Source of the DNA: an uncultured Lachnospiraceae bacterium
GTDB lineage: Bacteria; Bacillota; Clostridia; Lachnospirales; Lachnospiraceae
NCBI GenBank assembly: GCA_937916415.1
Contig: CALGGH010000144.1
Location: forward strand, 1 to 22,107
Reading direction: 5' to 3'
Length of the DNA stretch: 22,107 nucleotides
This document shows positions 15,545 through 22,107 of the stretch, in pieces. A program made the position numbers and the translations under genes. Below the pieces are notes generated by a model, which saw only the letters and a list, made by a program, of their open reading frames with translations, ran no database searches and was not told the DNA's origin. Positions within the stretch are counted from its first letter, which is position 1, and each line of letters begins with the position of its first letter.

Positions 15545-18500
15545 TCAGGTCGTGGAGGGCTGAGAGTTTAAGTATTCGGCAGCGTCATCGGGAATGTCAT
15601 CAAGATCCCGGTCGCTGCCGGTATCTATGTCCACGGGCTGTTTCTTGAACAGTATGTCATACATCACGGGGATGACGAAAAGCGTCATGAGGGTGGCATA
15701 AGCGAGTCCGCCGGCTATTACGAGAGCCATGCCCCGTCCGAGCTGTGCGCCCATGTCGTCGCCGATTATGAGGTTGGATTCCGCCAGGATCGTGGTCAGG
15801 GCGGTCATGAGGATGGGCCTCATCCTGGTTTTGCCCGTGGCTACGAGCGCTGTGGTACGGTCTACGCCGCCTTTTCTAAGCTGATTCACGTAATCCACAA
15901 ATACGATTCCGTTGTTCACGACGGTACCCATCAGCACGATTATTCCCAGCAGGCTCAGCACGCTCAGGTTTTCGCCGGTGAACCATAGCGCCAGGAATCC
16001 GCCCGTAAATGCGAGGGGTATCGTGAACAGCACTATGAACGGACTCAGCAGGCTCTGGAACTGCGCAACCATTACCAGATAAACCAGCAGCAGTCCCAGC
16101 AGCATGACGAGAAGCATCTGCCGTATCATCGTCAGCACGGAGTCGTATTCGCCTCCAAGCTCGATGGAATAACCCTGGGGCAGCTCGTATTGATCAAGCA
16201 GCGGTTCAAGCTCCCTCGTGAGCAGGGTGGTGTTATAGCCTTCGCCCACGTCGGCGGTCACCGTCATGTACCTGGACTGGTTCCTTCGGTTGATGGTGGT
16301 AACTCCGTCATGTATCTCGGACCTGGCGAACTCCCTGAGCTTGTGGTCTTCATGTATTGTGTCACCGTCGTCATCCTTCTTTTCAACCCTGAACTGATAG
16401 TCAAGGATGTTTTCGTAGGTCAGCGGATCGATGTCATCCACCACCACTATGTCCATGTCTATGCCGTCCACCGTGATCGTGACGGCACTCTTGGAGTGAG
16501 TCAGCTTGGTGTTGAGCTCCTGGTAGATCTGCACCACGTTGAGCCCCAGGCTCATCGCCTTGTTCTTGTCAACGGTCACGTGGAGCACCTTGTCAGCATC
16601 CTCCTCGCCGTTTGATATGTTCTCATAGCCTTCTATGCCGTCCACGACGTCACAAATATCACGCGTTATTCTAGTAAGCTCCGTGAGGTCCGGCCCGAAC
16701 ACGTTGACCGTCAGTCCGGATCCGCCGGTAAGCGCGTCCATTTCGGAGGATACCGTGGACATCGTGAAATCCACGTCCAGGTCCGCAACGGATGCCTCTA
16801 TTTCGGACATGATGCGTCGTATTTCTTCTTCACCGGCGTTTTCATCCTCAGTCATCATCATGAATGACATGTCACGGAAGGCATCCTGTCTCGTGGCGGC
16901 TTCGGATACGAAGAGTGAGTTGTCGCCGCCGGCTATGACGCCCACTGATCCGATCCCGTCTATCTGCAGGATGCGGTCTATTACCTTGTCCGTCATTTCA
17001 TAGGCTTCTGACCTGGTCACGTCCTCCGGATAGGATATGTCGGCCTCCAGCTGGTTCATGGTCATGTCAGGTATGATGACTATGCCCATGCGCACCACCA
17101 TGAATGCCGAAAAGACAAGCAGCGCCAGTGAGACGCCTATGGGTATGATCTTAAACTTCAGGCAGAAGCGCAGTGCCACGTCATACCATCCCATTACCTT
17201 GTCAAAAAGGGGATGTTCCTTGGGCGTGGTTGCCCTAAGCATGGTCGAGCTGGCCGCCGGGACTACCGTCATGGCTATGAACAGCGAAGCCAGCAGGCAG
17301 TAAACTATGGTCAGGCACATCGGAGTGAGCAGCTCATTTACGAGTCCGGTGGTATATATCATGGGGAGGAACACGCAGATCGTGGTGAGCGTGGAGGCTA
17401 TGATCGCTCCGGCCACCTGCCTGGTCCCCTGAACCGCGGCACGGGGGGCCGCAATGCCGTGGTTTCTCAGGCGGTATATGTTTTCCAATACGACGACGGA
17501 GTTATCCACGAGCATGCCGATGCCCAGGGCGAGTCCGGAGAGCGACAGCATGTTCAGGGAAATGTTGGAAAAATACATGAATATCAGTGCCGTCAGCACG
17601 CTGATGGGAATGCTTATGGCCACTACCAGGGTGGGCTTGAAGTCCTTGAGGAATATTGCCAGGATGATTATCGCCAGCAGGGCGCCTATTACCATGGACT
17701 GAAGCACGCTTTTTACGATCAGGTCGATGTAGTCGCCCATGTCCATGAGGGTAGTGACGTGCAGGCCGGGGTGGGCGGCATGGAGTTCAGCCGTGGCGGC
17801 GTCTATCGTCTTGGACAGGTCATTGGTTCCGGTAGTGGAACTCTTGAATATGGAGAGGATCACGGCCCGGTCGGAACCCAGCCTTACGTAACTGTCCTCT
17901 GAATTGTCGATCACGCGCACGTCAGCCACGTCTCCAAGCTTTACGTCCCCCACCTTGTCGATGTTGGTCAGGACTATGTCCTTCAGCTCGTCTACCTCCT
18001 CGTAGTTCTGGCCGACCTTGACCAGCCAGGAGTTGTCCAGCTTGTCGTCCACGTAGCCGGCAGGCATTTCAAAGTTCTGCGCATATATCAGGCCCGTCAG
18101 GGCATCCAGCGTCAGCAGCTGGTCGGCATTGGCCATCTTTTTGGCCTCCCGCTTCTGCTTTTCATACTTCTTGACGGCATCCTCATAGTCTTCCCATCCG
18201 TCATCTATCTGTTTCTGTCCGTCGGTGATCTGTTCCCAGCCCTCGGTGATCTGTTCCTGGCCGTCAGTGATCTGTTCCCATCCGGAATCTATCTGCTTCT
18301 GTGCGGAATCCAGCTGGTCCTTGGCGGAGTCTATCTGAGTCTGCGCACTGTCGAGCTGAGCCTTGCCGATGGCCAGCTGCGCGTCCGCGCTTCCTATGGA
18401 CTCGGCGGCCTCGAGCTTGCCCTTTTCGAGTTCCTTGTATCCGCTTTCTACCTGTGACTTAGCCTGGTCAATGGCGGAATTGAGGCTGGACACCGTGGCG

Positions 18501-19762
18501 TCAGCCGTCTTTTTTTGCGTTTCTAACTGGGCCTTCTGGGATTCAAGCTCGCTTTTCTGGCCCTCCAGTTCACCTTTCTGGTCAAGCAGTGCCTGCAGCT
18601 GGGTAAGCTCGGCCAGCTGAGCCTGTAGAGACTCGTCGTCGGGATTTGCTTCCAGCCCGGCATTTATCATGTCGATCATGCCGGCTACGGTATCGGAGTC
18701 CATGCCCGAAGCTTCGGCCTGGGCTATCGCGTCGAGAGCGGAGTCGATCTGCTTTAAGCCATCATTGAGCTTTTTTAGTCCGGTGCCCAGGGCAGATGCC
18801 TGAGCCTCGGCTGCGGCTTTTTGAGTTTCCAGGGAGGCGACCTGAGCGGAAGCCTGATCCAGCTGATAGCTTAGGTCGGCCAGGTTCTGATTGGCCTCGC
18901 TTTTTTTGTCATTCAGCTCCTTTTCGCCCTTTTCCATGTCGGCGCGGCTGTTGGCGAGGTCATTTTTGTTCTTCTCAAGCTCGCTCTTGTTGTCATCGAG
19001 CTCATTTTGGCTGTCGGCAAGCTCCTGCTTGCTTTCTTCCAGGTCCTTTTGGGACTTGACGAGCTTGGATTTGTTCTTGTTCAGGCTTTCCTGGGAGTCG
19101 TTTAGCTGCTTCTCTGCATCCTCGAGCTGCTCCACGGCCTCGGCGAAGGCTTCGTCAACGGTGGCCAGGATCCTGTCGTTAAGCTTGTCAACCTTGTCTT
19201 CATTTAGCCTGACCTCGACGGATTTGTCCACGAGTCCGAGCGTCGTCACGCTTGCAACTCCGTTTTGCTTTTCGTAGTAGGGGGTTACGTCGTCCCTGAT
19301 GAACTGGGACAGCTCGTCCATCTCCATGTCGTCCATGCTGACGGCCAGATAGACGGATGCGACCATGTCGGTGCTGATCTCTATGATCGAAGGGGTGCCG
19401 GCATCCTCGGGCAGATAGGGCTCCAGCGTGTTGAGCGCGCTGGACACCTTGACCATGGCGCTGTCGAGGTCGGTATCGTCCGTGAATTCCAGCTGGACCA
19501 TGCCATAGTTTTCGTTGCAGATTCCGTAAACGTTCTTGACGCCGTTGATCGTGCCGAGCGCGCTCTCCATGGGCTCGCAGATTTCGGCCTCGATCTTTTC
19601 GGAGCTTGCTCCGGGGTACGTGGTCAGGATCATCAGGTATGGCAGCGAGATGTCGGGCAGAAGGTCCAGCTGCATGCTCATGATGCTGACTATGCCCAAA
19701 ACTATGGCCACTATGACGCCCACGAGGACGGTAAAAGGTTTTTTGACGCTGAATTTTGACAT
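15545..19762 (-). CDS. RND-family efflux/export permease with large coiled-coil insertion
   Basis: The 1405-residue product belongs to the AcrB/SwrC-like RND family of proton-driven exporters. TM1 is at about 10-30. The expected helices follow near 689-757, 783-838, 868-890, 1213-1285 and 1316-1372. The TM4 motif GLALGIGMLVDNSVVVLENI keeps one proton-relay aspartate (Asp753), with Asn where AcrB has its second. The TM10 lysine of AcrB is replaced (VVNNGIVFVDY), as I recall for Gram-positive relatives. Two outer porter regions are present, the second at about 895-1210. Residues about 203-545 are an extra coiled coil inserted in the first outer region, making it far longer than the usual roughly 1030. 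No adaptor (MFP) gene is adjacent. The ribosome binding site AAAGGTG is on the minus strand. Substrate is unknown: lipids, peptides or drugs are possible. Confidence 0.92.
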   Translation of the reverse strand: MSKFSVKKPFTVLVGVIVAIVLGIVSIMSMQLDLLPDISLPYLMILTTYPGASSEKIEAEICEPMESALGTINGVKNVYGICNENYGMVQLEFTDDTDLDSAMVKVSSALNTLEPYLPEDAGTPSIIEISTDMVASVYLAVSMDDMEMDELSQFIRDDVTPYYEKQNGVASVTTLGLVDKSVEVRLNEDKVDKLNDRILATVDEAFAEAVEQLEDAEKQLNDSQESLNKNKSKLVKSQKDLEESKQELADSQNELDDNKSELEKNKNDLANSRADMEKGEKELNDKKSEANQNLADLSYQLDQASAQVASLETQKAAAEAQASALGTGLKKLNDGLKQIDSALDAIAQAEASGMDSDTVAGMIDMINAGLEANPDDESLQAQLAELTQLQALLDQKGELEGQKSELESQKAQLETQKKTADATVSSLNSAIDQAKSQVESGYKELEKGKLEAAESIGSADAQLAIGKAQLDSAQTQIDSAKDQLDSAQKQIDSGWEQITDGQEQITEGWEQITDGQKQIDDGWEDYEDAVKKYEKQKREAKKMANADQLLTLDALTGLIYAQNFEMPAGYVDDKLDNSWLVKVGQNYEEVDELKDIVLTNIDKVGDVKLGDVADVRVIDNSEDSYVRLGSDRAVILSIFKSSTTGTNDLSKTIDAATAELHAAHPGLHVTTLMDMGDYIDLIVKSVLQSMVIGALLAIIILAIFLKDFKPTLVVAISIPISVLTALIFMYFSNISLNMLSLSGLALGIGMLVDNSVVVLENIYRLRNHGIAAPRAAVQGTRQVAGAIIASTLTTICVFLPMIYTTGLVNELLTPMCLTIVYCLLASLFIAMTVVPAASSTMLRATTPKEHPLFDKVMGWYDVALRFCLKFKIIPIGVSLALLVFSAFMVVRMGIVIIPDMTMNQLEADISYPEDVTRSEAYEMTDKVIDRILQIDGIGSVGVIAGGDNSLFVSEAATRQDAFRDMSFMMMTEDENAGEEEIRRIMSEIEASVADLDVDFTMSTVSSEMDALTGGSGLTVNVFGPDLTELTRITRDICDVVDGIEGYENISNGEEDADKVLHVTVDKNKAMSLGLNVVQIYQELNTKLTHSKSAVTITVDGIDMDIVVVDDIDPLTYENILDYQFRVEKKDDDGDTIHEDHKLREFARSEIHDGVTTINRRNQSRYMTVTADVGEGYNTTLLTRELEPLLDQYELPQGYSIELGGEYDSVLTMIRQMLLVMLLGLLLVYLVMVAQFQSLLSPFIVLFTIPLAFTGGFLALWFTGENLSVLSLLGIIVLMGTVVNNGIVFVDYVNQLRKGGVDRTTALVATGKTRMRPILMTALTTILAESNLIIGDDMGAQLGRGMALVIAGGLAYATLMTLFVIPVMYDILFKKQPVDIDTGSDRDLDDIPDDAAEYLNSQPSTT
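18128..19156 (-). other. Coiled-coil insertion in the RND permease (about residues 203-545)
   Basis: The segment is dominated by Gln, Glu, Lys, Asp, Ser and Ala with regularly spaced Leu/Ile. Helix one runs from about 203 to 345. A Gly/Asp/Pro-containing break (about 351-376, including GLEANPDDES) is followed by a returning helix from about 377 to 545. This pattern suggests an antiparallel hairpin. It follows SVEVRLNEDKVDKLN, which aligns with the AcrB strand that leads into the funnel/docking region. The hairpin should therefore project outward from the top of the pump, through or along the cell wall. Confidence 0.75.
18179..18346 (-). repeat. Eight consecutive heptads, 21-base periodicity (residues 473-528)
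   Basis: Residues 473-528 read as AQTQIDS, AKDQLDS, AQKQIDS, GWEQITD, GQEQITE, GWEQITD, GQKQIDD, GWEDYED. Later units alternate GW and GQ, forming a 14-residue super-repeat with Trp495, Trp509 and Trp523 on one stripe. This indicates recent internal duplication and a regular helix. Confidence 0.85.
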
Positions 19763-19827
19763 TTTATTATCACCTTTCGGATGACTGCATTATTAATATT
19801 CTAAAAAGGATTAAATACGACTAATTC

Positions 19828-19856
19828 AGTATACTTTATGAAAAAACTGTTCACAA
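19828..19856 (-). promoter_or_regulatory. Promoter of the RND pump gene
   Basis: On the minus strand TTGTGA (19856-19851) and TATACT (19833-19828) are separated by 17 bases. Transcription would begin near 19821, about 60 bases before the ATG at 19762. The direct repeats lie immediately upstream of the -35 hexamer. Confidence 0.65.
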
Positions 19857-19863
19857 TAAGCAA

Positions 19864-19939
19864 AAGATAAAGTTTTGATAAACAAAATAATGGCTCGCCA
19901 TGTCGTGAATCACGCATAAGATACAGTTTTGATAAACAA
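19864..19939. repeat. 22-base direct repeat pair, 54 bases apart, upstream of the RND promoter
   Basis: Copies at 19864-19885 and 19918-19939 share AAGATA(A/C)AGTTTTGATAAACAA with one mismatch. Each contains GTTTTGATAAAC, with short inverted arms GTTT and AAAC. The position just upstream of the -35 suits an activator or repressor site. A recent local duplication is the alternative. Confidence 0.7.
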
Positions 19940-19976
19940 CGTCCGTAAAATGCTGACCGGACGGCACGCAGCCATA

Positions 19977-20006
19977 GTGACAAAGCAGGGCCATAAATGT
20001 TATTAT
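19977..20006 (+). promoter_or_regulatory. Tentative promoter for udg
   Basis: GTGACA (19977-19982) and TATTAT (20001-20006) are separated by 18 bases. A second possible -10, TATACT (20004-20009), overlaps. The leader before the start codon would be about 190 bases. The match is moderate. Confidence 0.35.
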
Positions 20007-20202
20007 ACTTATGTTCGGGTAACGCAGATCATGCGCTTCATCAGGAACCGTCACCAAATAGCTACGTAAAAAAATTATCTGAATCTTGCGTTTCCTGAGG
20101 CCGGCCCGTGAGGACAAAAAGGCATACGAAAACGCGATCATTGTAAATTTCATAGGAGTATCTTTTGTAAAAAGAGAAATAGGATCAATGAAGGGAACTG
20201 AC

Positions 20203-21459
20203 ATGAGTAAAGAGAAAAAGACCATAGCCATAGCGGGAACCGGATACGTGGGGCTGTCAAACGCCGTATTGCTTTCGCAGAATAATAAGGTATACGCGGT
20301 TGACATAATACCGGAAAAGGTTGACATGATCAATAACCGCAAGTCCCCCATAGTGGACAAGGAAATAGAAGAGTACCTGAATGAAAAGGATTTGGACCTC
20401 ACGGCTACCCTGGATGGCGAAAAGGCGTATGCCGAGGCGGATTTCGTGGTCATAGCCGCACCCACCAACTACGATCCCCAAAAGAACTTCTTTGACACTT
20501 CGGCGGTTGAGGCAGTGATAAGCCTCGTGCTCAAGGTCAATCCCGACTGCTGCATGGTGATCAAATCCACGATCCCGGTCGGCTATACCGAGTCGGTGAG
20601 GGCCAGGTTCGGCACCAACAGGATACTGTTCAGTCCCGAATTCCTGCGTGAGGGAAGGGCACTGTATGACAACCTGTATCCGTCCAGGATAATAGTGGGT
20701 ACCGACAGGTCTGATCCCGGCATGCTGAGGGCTGCGGAGGATTTCGCTGGACTGCTCTCAGAGGGAGCGATCAAGGAAAACATAGACGTGCTGATCATGG
20801 GCACTACCGAAGCTGAGGCCGTCAAGCTTTTTGCCAACACCTATCTGGCCCTGAGGGTCAGCTATTTCAACGAGCTGGACACGTATGCGGAGGTAAAGGG
20901 CCTCAACACCGGCGACATCATACGCGGAGTGTGCCTGGATCCCAGAATAGGCGACCATTACAACAATCCCAGCTTCGGATACGGCGGGTACTGCCTGCCC
21001 AAGGATACGAAGCAGCTCCTGGCGAATTATCAGGACGTGCCCGAGAACCTGATCGAGGCCATCGTGGAGTCCAACAGGACGAGGAAGGACTTCATCGCGG
21101 ACCGTGTGCTGGAGATTGCCGGGACCTACGGGAACAGCGAATCCTACTCCCAAGCGAGAGAGTCTGCTCAGAAGGAAGTCGTGGTCGGCGTGTACCGCCT
21201 GACCATGAAGTCAAATTCCGACAACTTCCGCCAGTCCTCCATCCAGGGCGTCATGAAACGGATCAAGGCCAAAGGCGCGACCGTGGTCATCTATGAGCCG
21301 ACCTTGGAGGATGGCACGACCTTCTTCGGCTCCGTTGTGGTCAATGACCTTAAGAAGTTCAAGAAGATGTGCGGATGCATCATTGCCAACCGTTATGATA
21401 CGGTGCTGGATGATGTGGAAGAGAAAGTATATACAAGAGACCTGTTCAGAAGAGATTAA
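20203..21459 (+). CDS. ugd: UDP-glucose 6-dehydrogenase (first copy, apparently mosaic)
   Basis: The enzyme oxidises UDP-glucose to UDP-glucuronate with two NAD+, feeding surface polysaccharide synthesis. The 418-residue product has the NAD motif GTGYVG near the N-terminus, KSTIPVGYT, SPEFLREG, EAEAVKLFANTYLA and catalytic Cys264 in GGYCLPKD. ATG 20203 is chosen because AAGGGA (20191-20196) lies six bases upstream; in-frame ATG 20188 and TTG 20086 are weaker. Codon use changes inside the gene: Ile is 14 ATA and 6 ATC up to 20949, then 0 ATA in 9 to the end. The linker near residues 305-325 is longer than usual and lies at or near that change. A related nucleotide-sugar dehydrogenase activity is possible but less likely. 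Confidence 0.9.
   Translation: MSKEKKTIAIAGTGYVGLSNAVLLSQNNKVYAVDIIPEKVDMINNRKSPIVDKEIEEYLNEKDLDLTATLDGEKAYAEADFVVIAAPTNYDPQKNFFDTSAVEAVISLVLKVNPDCCMVIKSTIPVGYTESVRARFGTNRILFSPEFLREGRALYDNLYPSRIIVGTDRSDPGMLRAAEDFAGLLSEGAIKENIDVLIMGTTEAEAVKLFANTYLALRVSYFNELDTYAEVKGLNTGDIIRGVCLDPRIGDHYNNPSFGYGGYCLPKDTKQLLANYQDVPENLIEAIVESNRTRKDFIADRVLEIAGTYGNSESYSQARESAQKEVVVGVYRLTMKSNSDNFRQSSIQGVMKRIKAKGATVVIYEPTLEDGTTFFGSVVVNDLKKFKKMCGCIIANRYDTVLDDVEEKVYTRDLFRRD
20950..21130. other. Probable recombination junction inside the first udg
   Basis: Host-like features (AGG Arg, CCC Pro, NAC before GTN, ATA Ile) continue to roughly 21040-21080. After this, ATA disappears and GAT-GTG appears (21412-21417). The following udg copy has the same foreign style. 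The exact breakpoint cannot be set by eye. Confidence 0.5.
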
Positions 21460-21479
21460 AAGATAGGAGATAAAAGTAC

Positions 21480-22107
21480 ATGAAGATCACAGTCGCAGGA
21501 GTAGGATACGTTGGGCTTTCCCTCGCAGTTCTACTCGCCCAAAAGCATGAAGTCACAGCTATCACCACCACGGAAACCAAAGCCGAGAAACTCAACAAGT
21601 TCATCAGTCCGATCCAGGACGATGAGATCGAGCGGTTCTTTAAGGAAGCCAGAGAAGGACAGAGAACACTGAACCTTCACACCACAACCGATAAGGCGGT
21701 TGCCTACGGCTCCGCTGAGCTGGTCATCATCGCCACACCGACGAACTATGATGACGAGCACCAGTTCTTTGATACCAGCGCCGTTGAGGATGCCATCGAA
21801 TGGACTTTGAAGGTCAATCCGAATGTCCTTATGGTCATCAAGTCCACGATCCCGGTTGGCTATACCGATTCTGTTCTGAAGAAATACGGTGTAAACAACA
21901 TCATTTTCAGCCCGGAGTTCCTGCGCGAATCCAAGGCTCTCTATGATAACCTGCATCCGAGCCGCATCGTTGTGGGCGCTTATGATGATCACAGAGCCGA
22001 TGCCGAGATGTTCGCAAACCTTCTGCTGGAAGGAGCGAGGACAGAAGAAGAGAGGGCAGGTCAGGAGCCGCAAAACATCCCGATTCTGATCGCGCATCCG
22101 ACCGAGG
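21480..22107 (+). CDS. UDP-glucose 6-dehydrogenase (second copy, truncated by window end)
   Basis: The reading frame starts at ATG 21480, nine bases after AGGAGA (21465-21470), and is still open at the window end, giving 209 codons. It encodes the NAD-binding domain, beginning MKITVAGVGYVGLSLAVLL, with ATPTNYDDEHQFFDTSAVE, KSTIPVGYT, FSPEFLRES and IAHPTE. It is clearly a paralogue of the preceding gene, matching it through much of this domain. The expected second half with the catalytic cysteine lies beyond the window, so activity cannot be judged. Codon use differs from the rest of the window: Ile is 14 ATC, 2 ATT, 0 ATA, and all nine Pro are CCG. This suggests acquisition from another lineage, perhaps as part of a polysaccharide locus. 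Confidence 0.88.
   Translation, partial: MKITVAGVGYVGLSLAVLLAQKHEVTAITTTETKAEKLNKFISPIQDDEIERFFKEAREGQRTLNLHTTTDKAVAYGSAELVIIATPTNYDDEHQFFDTSAVEDAIEWTLKVNPNVLMVIKSTIPVGYTDSVLKKYGVNNIIFSPEFLRESKALYDNLHPSRIVVGAYDDHRADAEMFANLLLEGARTEEERAGQEPQNIPILIAHPTE

Larger units (their letters stand above)
19763..20202. other. 440-base divergent control region between the RND pump and udg
   Basis: No gene is supported here. It holds the minus-strand promoter of the pump (19828-19856), a pair of 22-base direct repeats just upstream of it (19864-19885 and 19918-19939), and an inverted repeat CGTCCG/CGGACG (19940-19945 and 19958-19963). There is a tentative plus-strand promoter at 19977-20006 and a longer inverted pair TCAGGAA/TTCCTGA (20041-20047 and 20092-20098). 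The stretch is clearly richer in A and T than the genes on both sides. Confidence 0.6.

Noticed and set aside
17213..17902. 229-codon plus-strand frame opposite the RND gene
   Set aside because: It lies wholly within the conserved membrane part of the pump on the other strand and its His/Gly/Tyr-rich product resembles an antisense reading.
19851..20468. 205-codon minus-strand frame across the divergent region and the start of udg
   Set aside because: Most of it is antisense to the conserved NAD-binding domain of udg, and the rest covers promoter repeats.

Overview
The window looks like the chromosome of a Gram-positive, Clostridia-type bacterium, most likely a Lachnospiraceae relative. The run priA-def-fmt-rsmB-rlmN-stp-prkC-rsgA is a known Firmicutes housekeeping cluster. 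Other pointers are a PASTA-domain Ser/Thr kinase, AGGAG-type ribosome binding sites, and moderately high GC by eye with heavy AGG (Arg) and ATA (Ile) use.

Layout. Positions 1-286 hold the upstream region with a strong sigma-70-like promoter (118-146). From 287 to 15527 ten genes run on the plus strand: priA, def, fmt, rsmB, rlmN, stp, prkC, rsgA, a diguanylate cyclase with a LacI-type sensor domain, and a GH36 alpha-galactosidase. Most gaps are very short. The exceptions are a 397-base repeat-bearing gap between priA and def, and an 86-base repeat-bearing gap before the galactosidase. A large RND-family exporter (15545-19762) lies on the minus strand, ending 17 bases from the galactosidase. 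A 440-base divergent control region separates it from two tandem UDP-glucose 6-dehydrogenase genes on the plus strand; the second is cut by the window end.

How the genes work together. priA restarts replication forks. def, fmt, rsmB, rlmN and rsgA serve translation: initiator formylation and deformylation, rRNA methylation and 30S maturation. stp/prkC is a phosphatase/kinase pair that senses cell-wall fragments. The sensor-GGDEF protein and alpha-galactosidase may link sugar sensing, c-di-GMP and galactoside use. The two udg genes supply UDP-glucuronate, probably for surface polysaccharide.

Most interesting observations. (1) A repeat family with core GTTATGTNAACC, spaced at 20-21 bases, lies in front of the galactosidase and also inside rsmB, where it adds an in-frame block of KPNDE-type heptapeptides to a SAM-dependent methyltransferase. 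Single core copies sit inside fmt and the galactosidase gene. (2) Asn/Asp/His/Tyr codons before Val are almost always NAC, and three of the five plus-strand exceptions I counted lie in or beside that core. (3) The RND pump carries a coiled coil of about 340 residues at the place that corresponds to the docking region of AcrB. (4) Codon use changes abruptly inside the first udg, suggesting a recombination junction with imported polysaccharide-locus DNA. (5) A cytoplasmic LacI-like sensor is fused to GGDEF beside a galactosidase.
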